Below are positions 16,714-24,561 of a stretch of DNA of 64,000 nucleotides, piece after piece. Where the stretch lies: the NCBI RefSeq assembly GCF_019599265.1, contig NZ_JAHZTC010000009.1, positions 107,001-171,000 on the forward strand, given 5' to 3'. The translations under genes and the position numbers were made by a program. Below the pieces are notes generated by a model. That model saw only the letters and a program-made list of their open reading frames with translations, was not told the DNA's origin and ran no database searches. This DNA is from Pontibacter sp. HSC-14F20 (GTDB taxonomy: Bacteria > Bacteroidota > Bacteroidia > Cytophagales > Hymenobacteraceae). How positions within the stretch are numbered: the stretch's first letter is position 1; every line of letters starts with the position of its first letter.

Positions 16714-18255
16714 CTATGCTGTTGCGTACTGGCTTAGTGCGCTAATAGCAGCGTCTATGCGGTTTGCGGTCTCCTCGCGGCCTATCACCTCGATGATCTG
16801 CATCAGGTCAGGACCAGCCTCGGCACCGGTTACAGCCAGGCGAAGTGCCTGCATCACCATGCCGATTTTCATGCCGTGGCGCTCCAGAATGTTTACCAGC
16901 AAATCTTTTACTGTGTCAGCATTGAAGTCACTCAGAGAAGAGAGCTCGTTGCGGAAGTCGGTGAACACGGCCACTGCCTGACTGTTCCACTTCTTGGAAG
17001 CTACCTTCTCGCTGTACTCGGTAGGAGCCACGAAGAAGTAAGCAGCCTCACGCCAGAACTCCTGCGGGAAGCTCACGCGCTCTTTCATCAGACCAGCGAT
17101 TTTCTCGGCTTTCTCAGGCGAGCACGTAATATTTTGCTCTTCCAGTGCTTTCAGCAGGTAGCCTGCCAACTCAGCGTCTGGCTTAGCGCGCAGGTACTGC
17201 TCGTTGAACCAACGTGCTTTCTGTATGTCGAAACGGGTACCAGACTTGCCGATACGCTCGATAGAGAATTCATTTGCCAGCTCCTCCATAGAGAAGATTT
17301 CCTGCTGCGTGCCCGGGTTCCAGCCCAAAAAGGCGAGGAAGTTAATGAACGCTTCCGGAATATAACCTGCCTCGCGGTAGCCAGAAGAAACTTCGCTGGT
17401 AAACGGATCTACCCAATGCAGCGGGAATACCGGGAAGCCCAGCTTATCGCCGTCGCGCTTGCTCAGTTTGCCGTTGCCGTCTGGCTTAAGCAAAAGCGGC
17501 AGGTGCGCAAACTTCGGCATGGTGTCTTCCCAACCCAGGTAGCGGTATAGCAACACGTGCAGTGGCGCCGATGGCAACCACTCCTCCCCACGGATTACGT
17601 GCGTGATTTCCATCAGGTGATCGTCTACGATGTTGGCCAGGTGGTAGGTCGGCATACCGTCCGACTTCATCAATACTTTATCGTCGATGGCAGAAGAGTG
17701 TACCATTACCCAACCGCGGATCATGTCCTTTAAACGAACCTCTTCCTTGCGCGGTACTTTCAGGCGGATTACGTAAGGGTCACCAGATTCCAGACGCTTC
17801 TTCACTTCATCTTCCGGCAGCGTGAGCGAGTTTTTCATCGTCATGCGGGTGATAGCGTTGTACTGCGGCGTGGCTACTTTGGCAGCTTTCAGGCGCTCGC
17901 GCATTTCGTCCAGCTCCTCAGCCGTATCGAAAGCGTAGTAAGCATGGCCGCTCTCGATCAGTTGCATGGCGTACTGCATGTACATCGGCTTGCGCTCCGA
18001 CTGACGGTAAGGCGCATAGGGACCACCATCCCAAGGGCTTTCGTCCAGCTCGATGCCGCACCACTGCAGCGACTCACGGATGTAATCTTCAGCGCCGGGC
18101 ACAAAACGGTTCTGGTCTGTGTCCTCGATGCGCAAAATCATTTTGCCGCCTGTTTTCTTGGCCAGCAAAAAGTTATAAAGGGCCGTGCGAACACCGCCGA
18201 TATGGAGAGGCCCTGTCGGGCTCGGGGCAAAGCGTACTCTAACTTCTCTTTCCAT
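16714..18255 (-). CDS. gltX: Glutamate--tRNA ligase
   Basis: 513 residues of a class I aminoacyl-tRNA synthetase. The N-terminus RFAPSPTGPLHIGGVRTALY carries the HIGH-type motif (HIGG), and GKLSKRDGDKLG is the KMSKS-type loop. The zinc-free insertion and the anticodon-binding helical C-terminal domain (ending ALRLAVTGAEAGPDL) are complete. It charges tRNA-Glu, and possibly tRNA-Gln if the organism uses the amidation route; the sequence does not decide this. It has its own terminator, and a TACCTTTG box lies about 40 bases before the start. Confidence 0.95.
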   Translation of the reverse strand: MEREVRVRFAPSPTGPLHIGGVRTALYNFLLAKKTGGKMILRIEDTDQNRFVPGAEDYIRESLQWCGIELDESPWDGGPYAPYRQSERKPMYMQYAMQLIESGHAYYAFDTAEELDEMRERLKAAKVATPQYNAITRMTMKNSLTLPEDEVKKRLESGDPYVIRLKVPRKEEVRLKDMIRGWVMVHSSAIDDKVLMKSDGMPTYHLANIVDDHLMEITHVIRGEEWLPSAPLHVLLYRYLGWEDTMPKFAHLPLLLKPDGNGKLSKRDGDKLGFPVFPLHWVDPFTSEVSSGYREAGYIPEAFINFLAFLGWNPGTQQEIFSMEELANEFSIERIGKSGTRFDIQKARWFNEQYLRAKPDAELAGYLLKALEEQNITCSPEKAEKIAGLMKERVSFPQEFWREAAYFFVAPTEYSEKVASKKWNSQAVAVFTDFRNELSSLSDFNADTVKDLLVNILERHGMKIGMVMQALRLAVTGAEAGPDLMQIIEVIGREETANRIDAAISALSQYATA

Positions 18256-18292
18256 GTATGGTTATTTCAAAAAGGCATTGCTAATTCAGGCA

Positions 18293-18300
18293 CAAAGGTA
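18293..18300 (-). promoter_or_regulatory. -7 box before gltX
   Basis: Reads TACCTTTG on the minus strand, a full match to TAnnTTTG, about 38 bases before the gltX ATG. A -33 TTG at normal distance is not clear. Confidence 0.5.
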
Positions 18301-18420
18301 CAAAATAAATTATCGTTTCGGTAAGTGTTGCGTGCTGTAAACTATACCTGTACGAGGCGCAGGTATAAACATAACCTTTCATCCGCGTATCAGTTTTAGA
18401 ATAATATCCCTTACCTCCCC

Positions 18421-19443
18421 ATGCCCCGCAAGACGCTGAAAAAGATATGGTGCCTGCTCCAGGAGGCTGGCCTTGAGTTCATCGAGAACAACTCCTTTCA
18501 AAAAGGGGCGGCGCTGGCCTATTATACTATTTTCGCGCTGCCGCCTATTCTGCTGATCATCATCAACGCTACCGGTTATTTTTTTGGAGAACAGGCTGTG
18601 TCAGGAGAGGTATACTACCAGATTCGGGAAACGATCGGCTCGGAAGCGGCCTTTGCAGTGCAACGCATGGTGGAGAGCATCAACGACATAACCTCCTTCA
18701 ACCTCGCTACCGTCATCATTGTCGTCACGCTTTTTATTGCGGCTACAGGCGTATTTGTGTCGCTGCAGGACTCGCTTAATGAGGTATGGTATGTGCGGCC
18801 CGCTCCCAAGCGCGGCTACGTCAAACTGATCCTCGACCGCTTTCTATCCTTCGCCATGATTCTGGCAATCGCTATTCTGCTGATCGTGTCGCTGCTGGCC
18901 AATGCCATTTTGGTCGCCATCGGTGATTTTCTGACGGCTCGACTGGCTGGCTGGATTGTATATGTTATGCGGGGCGTCAACCTGGTGTCGGGCTTCGTGC
19001 TGATGACTTTTATGTTCGGCTGCATCTACCGTTTTCTGCCCGACGCCAAAATAAAGTGGCGAGATGTATGGGTGGGCGCGTTGGTGACGTCGGTGCTGTT
19101 TGCGATTGGCCGTGAGATTATCGGGCTATACCTGGGCACAAGCAATATTACATCCATTTACGGAGCAGCAGGTTCGGTCATTGTCATTCTGCTGTGGGTA
19201 TTCTATACCTCGCAAATCATCTTTTTCGGAGCCGTGTTCACCTTTGTATACTCCCGCAAGTATGGCTTCAACATTTACCCCGCCGAGTACGCGGTGCGCT
19301 TCATCCGGCAGGAAATAGAAGTAGGCCACACGGCCGTGAACGCCGAGCCGGGGAAGTTCACCAAAGATATTTATGGGGAAGCGGAAGCAAAAGAGGCCGC
19401 TAAGTCCGATGAGCATGATAAGTCAGCGGGGGAGGGAATCTGA
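18421..19443 (+). CDS. YihY/BrkB family inner-membrane protein
   Basis: 340 residues with the family pattern: SFQKGAALAYYTIFALPPILLIIIN near the start, then six membrane helices, the conserved SLNEVWYVRP loop and late GAAGSVIVILLWVFYTSQIIFFGAVFTFVYS. The last 45 residues are charged and end KSAGEGI. The family was once called RNase BN by mistake and is now seen as an uncharacterised membrane protein. It marks the last gene before the AT-rich island. Confidence 0.87.
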   Translation: MPRKTLKKIWCLLQEAGLEFIENNSFQKGAALAYYTIFALPPILLIIINATGYFFGEQAVSGEVYYQIRETIGSEAAFAVQRMVESINDITSFNLATVIIVVTLFIAATGVFVSLQDSLNEVWYVRPAPKRGYVKLILDRFLSFAMILAIAILLIVSLLANAILVAIGDFLTARLAGWIVYVMRGVNLVSGFVLMTFMFGCIYRFLPDAKIKWRDVWVGALVTSVLFAIGREIIGLYLGTSNITSIYGAAGSVIVILLWVFYTSQIIFFGAVFTFVYSRKYGFNIYPAEYAVRFIRQEIEVGHTAVNAEPGKFTKDIYGEAEAKEAAKSDEHDKSAGEGI

Positions 19444-19494
19444 GTGAACGGCCTCGTGTAAAAGACGTGCAAGGCTGCCGGCTGAAGCATACCT

Positions 19495-20203
19495 TTAGAC
19501 AATGTTGGTGGCAGTGCTTTTGATCTTCCGATATTTAACTGTTTTAAATTTCCTTGACCAGTAAACAATATAAATTGTCCCCAATATTGTAGGTGTTATC
19601 CAAACAAGTGTTGTCCCTATATTAAGTCCTGCAACCATAAAAGCTGTCACAGATGCAATTAATGCTCTAACTATCCGTCCGATATGACTTTTGATCCAGG
19701 CATTTTTGTTTTCTGTAAAAGTCTTGAATGTTTGAAAGTCTTTTAACGACATAAAACCACCAAAACAGCCAAAGAAAACAAATAAAACGCTGTTGTCTAT
19801 TTTCTGTGCCATTCCAATAATTCCAATAAGCGTCATTACTATCGAGGTCAATAACATTGCTCCTGAAATTGATTTGTCAATATTGTCTGCCTTTGATTTT
19901 GCTTTTTAATGTCAGTGCCCTATTACCTGAAAGAACTAGATAAATGGTAAATATGCCGATTAAAAATAAAAATAGATTTTCGTGGTTTGGCATTCTTGCA
20001 ATAAATAGAGAAATCAGAGAACTTATCACCATTGAATATGAAAATATATTTCCTGCCTTTTTATGATTTATAGCACCTTTATTTACTAAAATACTTATCA
20101 TGCCAGTTATCAATCCAAGTCCACCGAAAAAAGCGTGTATGTAGATTAGAATTCTTATCGTTTGTTCCATTTTTTTATTTGTTAGTAATCCAGTGGTTTT
20201 CAT
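19495..20203 (-). pseudogene. Multi-pass membrane protein gene split by a frameshift
   Basis: Two minus-strand frames of 108 and 120 residues look like halves of one protein. The first (likely from the ATG of MEQTIRILIYIHAF) has helices HAFFGGLGLITGMISIL, FSYSMVISSLISLFIA and FLFLIGIFTIYLVLSG, then NRALTLKSKIKG and a stop. In the next frame the sequence continues ADNIDKSISG before MLLTSIVMTLIGIIGM, with the expected loop KNAWIKSHIGR and more helices. The switch falls near 19886-19894, where the minus strand reads AAAGGCAGAC; losing one G would restore the frame. The whole would be about 220 residues, DUF2306-like in style. It is unlike the neighbours in AT content. Confidence 0.6.
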
Positions 20204-20532
20204 AGCATTGCCACCAACGGGTTAGTACAGGCAATGTGTGTGGCATTAGCCGAACGTAATCCCTGTGCTGTATTGGCGTATCGTATTTTTCACCACTTTA
20301 TTTATTCGGTGTAGGGTTCTGCTCTATACCCAATGAAATTTCTAACCTTCGTATTTTCAAGTATCTCTAAGTTTAGCTCCCATACTTCATCTTACCACTC
20401 CTTTAGACCAGGATAATTGCAGCAAGCCTACCATATAACCTTGTGCAAATAACTTTTTAGGAACGGTTGGGCAAGTAAGTAAAACTTCATATTCCAAATG
20501 TCGTTTCTAACGAGAAACATAAAAATACTACT
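20204..20532 (+). other. Gene-free AT-rich spacer with palindromic sequence
   Basis: No convincing reading frame. Just before the split membrane gene there is an imperfect palindrome (about 20207-20275) with CCACCAACGGGTTAG, TACAGGCAATG and CTGTATTGG elements. Further on, GTTGGGC at 20467-20473 matches the GTTRRRY core of integron attC sites. The host AGGTATA motif is not seen. Confidence 0.4.
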
Positions 20533-20748
20533 ATGAATAACTTATTCAGAGGATTGCTTGCTGGCTATGGTGCTAAAAAACTAGGTGGAGGATGCTTCAG
20601 TACGATTCTAATTTTTGTAATTATTTGGGTGGTGCTTGGTCAATGTAGCAATACATTTAAATCGAACGAAAGCGAAGAAAGCACCACTAATCAAACCGAG
20701 ATAAAAGAATCTGGATTTGTCACTTCATGTGCCCCCGCCATTTGGTAA
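20533..20748 (+). CDS. Small membrane protein, 3' end replaced by an inserted element
   Basis: 71 residues opening MNNLFRGLLAGYGAKKLGGG, a style I have seen in short Bacteroidota membrane proteins. A hydrophobic helix follows (FSTILIFVIIWVVLGQC) and then a polar E/S/T-rich tail. The last codons (SCAPAIW) lie inside a short element bounded by 10-base inverted repeats that begins at 20725, so the natural C-terminus has probably been lost. No function is assigned. Confidence 0.5.
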   Translation: MNNLFRGLLAGYGAKKLGGGCFSTILIFVIIWVVLGQCSNTFKSNESEESTTNQTEIKESGFVTSCAPAIW

Positions 20749-20812
20749 AAGTTTATATGCTTTTATGCTAATTTACTGCTTCCCCAATCATGGGTGTAAG
20801 TAGGGCACATGA
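20725..20812. mobile_element. 88-base terminal-inverted-repeat mini-element
   Basis: TCATGTGCCC at the left and its exact reverse complement GGGCACATGA at the right bound 68 bases with no gene. Short CACTTC stretches lie at both edges and could be a target duplication, but they are not placed symmetrically. The size and ends suggest a MITE or a solo remnant of an insertion sequence. It ends the upstream small gene. Confidence 0.45.
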
Positions 20813-20825
20813 TACACTTCTTATA

Positions 20826-20891
20826 ATTCAACGTTACTCGTGCAGCCGAAGCCCGTAGCGCAGCAAGGGTTAAAGCTGAACTTTGTTGGGC
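20826..20891. other. attC-like recombination site candidate
   Basis: The 66-base segment starts ATTCAAC and ends GTTGGGC, matching the RYYYAAC and GTTRRRY core boxes of integron attC sites in either orientation. Inner arms GTGCAGC and GCTGAAC pair with one wobble, separated from the outer CAAC/GTTG pairs by unequal spacers (7 and 3 bases), as attC L boxes are. It lies directly after the stop of the minus-strand gene 20903-21289, whose start is preceded by another GTTGGGC. No integrase of the IntI type is in the window. Confidence 0.35.
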
Positions 20892-20902
20892 AAAGGTTTT
20901 CT

Positions 20903-21289
20903 TTAAATACTTATTATCGGCTCAAGCTCCTGTTTTTGTATCAGATTTTCTATTTCTTCATAAGAAGGTTGTTTTATTAAAGTCTCTGAAATTTCTGGTC
21001 TGTAAACTCTGATGCTTACTGGCTGCTGATCATTATTAACCCAATTATATAAGTCTTTCATAAAGCTATCCTCTTCTACATAAATTCTGTCAGAGTACTT
21101 TTTGATGTATCCTACTCTTTTATTGTTGTCAACAATTAAATCACCCGTTTCGGATCTATAGTAAACAATTTGCAGGTCACCGTAGTGGTCTTCAATCGCC
21201 ATCAATTGAAGTCCGTTCACGATTAGGAATACAACAGCAGCTACAACAGATATAGAAATTCCTAATATAACCTTAGTGCGTTTTTTCAT
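20903..21289 (-). CDS. Hypothetical membrane-anchored protein
   Basis: 128 residues with an N-terminal basic run and one hydrophobic segment (VILGISISVVAAVVFLIVNGL), then a polar domain containing YGDLQIVYYRSETGDLIVDNNKRVGYIKKYSDR and FMKDLYNWVNN. The segment is probably a signal anchor, placing the domain outside the cytoplasm. No family is recognised. The gene fits inside a unit bounded by GTTGGGC-type sequences at each end, as a gene cassette would. AT content is higher than the core genes. Confidence 0.55.
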   Translation of the reverse strand: MKKRTKVILGISISVVAAVVFLIVNGLQLMAIEDHYGDLQIVYYRSETGDLIVDNNKRVGYIKKYSDRIYVEEDSFMKDLYNWVNNDQQPVSIRVYRPEISETLIKQPSYEEIENLIQKQELEPIISI

Positions 21290-21398
21290 AATTCAACTTT
21301 TGCCCAACTTGTGGCTAAATAGAGTAAACATACGGTTTTTTGTTGTTTTCAACAGATAACCGTAACCGGATTACCGATTATACTATATATCCCTTAAA

Positions 21399-21443
21399 CT
21401 ATACCTGCAGCCCCACCGTCAAAAGACGAGGCTGCAGGTATAG
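21399..21443. repeat. Hairpin built from AGGTATA arms next to ridA
   Basis: CTATACCTGCAGCC pairs perfectly over 14 bases with GGCTGCAGGTATAG across a 17-base loop. It lies downstream of ridA on the minus strand, where it could act as a transcript end, but the following T-tract is weak. Confidence 0.55.
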
Positions 21444-21464
21444 CAATGATCAATATAAGCTCCC

Positions 21465-21845
21465 TTACAGAGCCGCAATACAGGAAATCTCCACATTTAC
21501 ATCTTTCGGCAGGCGGCTTACCTCTACCGTTTCGCGGGCAGGCGGGTTAGCGCTAAAGTAGCTGCCGTATACCTCGTTTATTTTGCCGAAGTTGCCCAGG
21601 TCTTTCACGAAGATGGAACACTTGAGCACATTATCGAAGCCCATACCTGCTTCTTGTAGTATCGCAAACAGGTTTTTCATGACCTGGTGTGTTTCTTCCT
21701 CAATGGTGCCGCTTACCAGCTCACCTGTTTGTGGGTCCAGCGGGATTTGTCCTGAAACATACATGGTGCCGTTGTGAAGCGTGGCCTGGCTGTAAGGCCC
21801 TATAGCTGCTGGCGCATTGGCCGATGTGATGATGCTGTGAGTCAT
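21465..21845 (-). CDS. ridA: RidA family reactive-intermediate deaminase
   Basis: 126 residues, standard size. Landmarks: SANAPAAIGPYSQATLHNG, MYVSGQIPLDPQTGELVSG, QVMKNLFAILQEAG, VLKCSIFVKDL and the end ANPPARETVEVSRLPKDVNVEISCIA with the arginine that binds the carboxylate. RidA proteins hydrolyse reactive enamine/imine products of PLP enzymes such as threonine dehydratase. Which substrate is used here is not visible. It is divergent from the 3HCDH-domain gene. Confidence 0.93.
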   Translation of the reverse strand: MTHSIITSANAPAAIGPYSQATLHNGTMYVSGQIPLDPQTGELVSGTIEEETHQVMKNLFAILQEAGMGFDNVLKCSIFVKDLGNFGKINEVYGSYFSANPPARETVEVSRLPKDVNVEISCIAAL

Positions 21846-21894
21846 AGTCTGATTAGTTTTAATGTGTATCTTTACCCATCAAAAGTACAGAAAT

Positions 21895-22578
21895 ATGCAC
21901 ATACTTGTTTTGTCTGGCGATGAAATGGCCACTGAGTTCCAACAGAAATTTCCGGAAGGAGCAAATGGCAACACCTATACCTTCCTGCACAGCCGCCACC
22001 TCACCGACGATCAGTTAAAGCCCGGCAATGTCGTATTCGACTTCCTGCTGCACGAAGAGCCGGAGCGCCTCGGCGATTACGCGCCTCATCAAGTCGTATT
22101 CTGCCAGGCCGTCACGAAGCAACTGGCTGCGCTGGTGCATGCCTCAGGTTTTGACACATGCTGTACCCTGTTCGGTTTCAACGGTCTGCCAACGCTTTTC
22201 AATCGCCCCGTGCTAGAGGTGAGCCTCTACAAGCAAAGCGACGCCGAAAAGTTGCACCAGGTATGTGAGCAGCTCGGAACAGAGTATCAGGTAGTGGATG
22301 ACCGCGCAGGTATGGCCACGCCGCGCATCCTGTGCATGATCATCAACGAGGCCTGCTATACCTTGCAGGAGGGTACCGCCTCTATTCAGGACATAGACTT
22401 AGGTATGAAGCTCGGCACCAACTACCCACACGGGCCATTTGAGTGGGCCAATGCCATAGGTATAGCCAATGTCTACAAAGTGCTGGAGGTGATGTACGAA
22501 GACACCAAAGAAGAACGCTACAAAATCTGCCCGCTGCTCAAGACGAAGTATCTGAGAGGAGAAAAGTTTGAGCTGTAA
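21895..22578 (+). CDS. 3-hydroxyacyl-CoA dehydrogenase family protein without a visible Rossmann motif
   Basis: 227 residues from an ATG that follows a TATCTTTA promoter-like box; an in-frame ATG further upstream would put that box inside the gene. The last 90 residues match the 3HCDH C-terminal helical domain: GMATPRILCMIINEACYTLQE, ASIQDIDLGMKLGTNYPHGPFEW, then IANVYKVLEVMY. The first 130 residues lack the GxGxxG nucleotide loop of 3-hydroxybutyryl-CoA dehydrogenase. The protein may therefore be a degenerate or substrate-binding relative. It could belong to beta-oxidation with the acyl-CoA dehydrogenase and thiolase elsewhere in the window. Confidence 0.75.
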   Translation: MHILVLSGDEMATEFQQKFPEGANGNTYTFLHSRHLTDDQLKPGNVVFDFLLHEEPERLGDYAPHQVVFCQAVTKQLAALVHASGFDTCCTLFGFNGLPTLFNRPVLEVSLYKQSDAEKLHQVCEQLGTEYQVVDDRAGMATPRILCMIINEACYTLQEGTASIQDIDLGMKLGTNYPHGPFEWANAIGIANVYKVLEVMYEDTKEERYKICPLLKTKYLRGEKFEL

Positions 22579-22584
22579 ACAAAA

Positions 22585-22610
22585 AAGGGGAAGCCCATTA
22601 GCTTCCCCTT
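22585..22610. terminator. Bidirectional terminator between the 3HCDH gene and glmS
   Basis: Ten-base perfect stem AAGGGGAAGC / GCTTCCCCTT with A-run before and T-rich run after, in a gap between convergent genes. Confidence 0.8.
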
Positions 22611-22631
22611 CTCTTTTATCATTTCAGACGG

Positions 22632-24467
22632 TTACTCTACCGTTACAGACTTCGCTAAATTACGAGGCTGGTCTACGTTGCAGCCGCGCATCACCGCAAT
22701 GTGGTAGGACAGCAACTGCAGCGGAATAACAGACAACAACGGCACCAGGTGCTCGCTCGTCTCTGGAATCTCGATCACGTGGTCAGCCATGGCAGGTATA
22801 GTGGTGTCACCTTCTGTCACAACAGCAATGATCTTTCCTTTACGGGCCTTCACCTCTTGTATGTTGGACACGATCTTCTCGTACGAGCTGTCCTTTGTAG
22901 CAATTACTACCACTGGCATCTGCGCATCAATCAGGGCGATCGGGCCGTGCTTCATCTCAGCGGCAGGGTAGCCCTCAGCATGGATGTAAGAAATCTCTTT
23001 CAGTTTCAGGGCGCCTTCCAGTGCAACCGGGAAGTTGTAACCGCGGCCCAGGTATAGAAAGTTCGTCGCGTCTTTGTACTGCTCAGAAATCTTAATGATC
23101 TGGTCGTTTAGTTCCAGCGCCCTCTCTACTTTGGCCGGAATGCTTTCCAGTTCCACCATCAGCTGGTGCAGCTTGGTCGTTTCTAAAGTACCGCGCTTGC
23201 TACCCAGGATCATAGCGATAAGCGAAAGTACCGTTACCTGTGCGGTAAAGGCCTTGGTAGATGCTACACCAATCTCAGGACCAGCATGGGTATAAGCGCC
23301 CGCGTCTGTAGCACGTGCTATAGAAGAACCTACCACGTTGCAGATACCAAAAATCGTGGCACCTTTCGACTTGGCTAGTTCCAGTGCAGCCAGTGTATCA
23401 GCAGTCTCACCAGACTGCGAAATAGCCACTACTATGTCACGCTCGCTGATGATAGGATTGCGGTAACGGAACTCAGAGGCGTACTCTACTTCTACAGGTA
23501 TGCGGGCCAGGTCTTCAATCAGATATTCGGCCACCAGGCCGGCGTGCCACGAAGTACCGCAGGCTACAATCAGGATCCGCTCTGCATTCACGAATTTATT
23601 TTCGAACTCACGGATGCCACCCATCATCATGTGGTTGTTTTCCGCAATCATGCGGCCGCGCATGCTGTCCAGGATAGAACGTGGTTGCTCAAAAATTTCC
23701 TTCAGCATGAAGTGCGGGTAGCCGCCTTTCTCGATCGACTCAAGGGCCATTTCAAGGCGCTGTACATAAGGTGTTTGCACCACGTCTTCCTTGGTACGGA
23801 TCTCCAGCTCGCCGTTTTTGATCACTACCAGCTCGTAGTCGTTCACATATACCACATCGTTGGTATATTCAATTATAGGCGTTGCGTCAGAAGCAAGGAA
23901 GTATTCGCCTTCGCCTATACCTACCACCAGCGGACTGCCTTTACGAGCCGCAATAAGTTGGTTCTGGTCATCTTTCGAAAGCACCACAATGGCATAAGCA
24001 CCTACTACTTCGTGCAGGGCCAGGCGCACTGCTTCGGCCAGCGTACAGTTGCTGTTCTGCTTAATGTCTTCGATCAGGTTGATGAAGACCTCCGAGTCTG
24101 TCTCAGACTGGAAGGTATGGCCTTTCTCGATCAGGAGCTGCTTCAGGGAAGCATAGTTCTCGATAATGCCGTTGTGGATGATGGCAATGTTCTTGGAGCT
24201 AGAGAAGTGCGGATGCGCATTTGCGTCGTTAGGCTCGCCGTGGGTAGCCCAGCGGGTGTGGCCCATACCAATGTTGCCGTGCACATCTTTATCTGCAATA
24301 AACTCTTCAAGGTCGCTTACCTTGCCTTTTCTTTTGAAGACGTTCAGTCCTCCGTTCATCAGGGCTATTCCTGCGCTGTCATAGCCTCTGTACTCAAGTC
24401 GTTTCAAGCCTTTTAGGACAATAGGGCAAGCATCTCTATGCCCTACATATGCTACAATTCCGCACAT
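22632..24467 (-). CDS. glmS: Glutamine--fructose-6-phosphate aminotransferase (isomerizing)
   Basis: 611 residues. The N-terminal glutaminase domain opens with the catalytic cysteine (MCGIVAYVGH) and carries GHTRWATHGEPNDANAHPH and the HNGIIENY loop. Two SIS domains follow, the first with CGTSWHAGL and SQSGETADTLAAL, the second with LGRGYNFPVALEGALKLKEI. The C-terminus is the classic DQPRNLAKSVTVE. The enzyme makes glucosamine-6-phosphate, the entry to UDP-GlcNAc for peptidoglycan and LPS. Its -7 promoter box lies inside the terminator hairpin of the upstream DUF4270 gene. No glmS ribozyme is visible in the short leader. Confidence 0.96.
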   Translation of the reverse strand: MCGIVAYVGHRDACPIVLKGLKRLEYRGYDSAGIALMNGGLNVFKRKGKVSDLEEFIADKDVHGNIGMGHTRWATHGEPNDANAHPHFSSSKNIAIIHNGIIENYASLKQLLIEKGHTFQSETDSEVFINLIEDIKQNSNCTLAEAVRLALHEVVGAYAIVVLSKDDQNQLIAARKGSPLVVGIGEGEYFLASDATPIIEYTNDVVYVNDYELVVIKNGELEIRTKEDVVQTPYVQRLEMALESIEKGGYPHFMLKEIFEQPRSILDSMRGRMIAENNHMMMGGIREFENKFVNAERILIVACGTSWHAGLVAEYLIEDLARIPVEVEYASEFRYRNPIISERDIVVAISQSGETADTLAALELAKSKGATIFGICNVVGSSIARATDAGAYTHAGPEIGVASTKAFTAQVTVLSLIAMILGSKRGTLETTKLHQLMVELESIPAKVERALELNDQIIKISEQYKDATNFLYLGRGYNFPVALEGALKLKEISYIHAEGYPAAEMKHGPIALIDAQMPVVVIATKDSSYEKIVSNIQEVKARKGKIIAVVTEGDTTIPAMADHVIEIPETSEHLVPLLSVIPLQLLSYHIAVMRGCNVDQPRNLAKSVTVE

Positions 24468-24493
24468 ACAGTATAAAATTTCATTAAAAAAAT

Positions 24494-24519
24494 AAAGGGT
24501 ACCTGCAAAGGTACCCTTT
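24494..24519 (-). terminator. Terminator of the DUF4270 gene
   Basis: Ten-base perfect stem AAAGGGTACC / GGTACCCTTT with loop TGCAAA; on the minus strand it is followed by a run of seven T. It lies between the DUF4270 stop and the glmS start. Confidence 0.75.
24506..24513 (-). promoter_or_regulatory. -7 box for glmS inside the terminator
   Basis: TACCTTTG on the minus strand fits TAnnTTTG and lies 38 bases before the glmS ATG, within the loop and one arm of the preceding terminator hairpin. No -33 TTG is seen at 17-23 bases. Confidence 0.45.
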
Positions 24520-24561
24520 TCTATAATATGTATAAAATTTCTTACTAATATTTAAGACCTG

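Noticed and set aside
23544..24416. 290-codon plus-strand frame opposite glmS
   Set aside because: Antisense shadow of a well-supported glmS; residues such as long H/V/R mixes show no domain.
22632..24480. glmS ribozyme before glmS
   Set aside because: The leader is only about 30 bases after the likely start, too short for the ribozyme, and no core sequence is seen.
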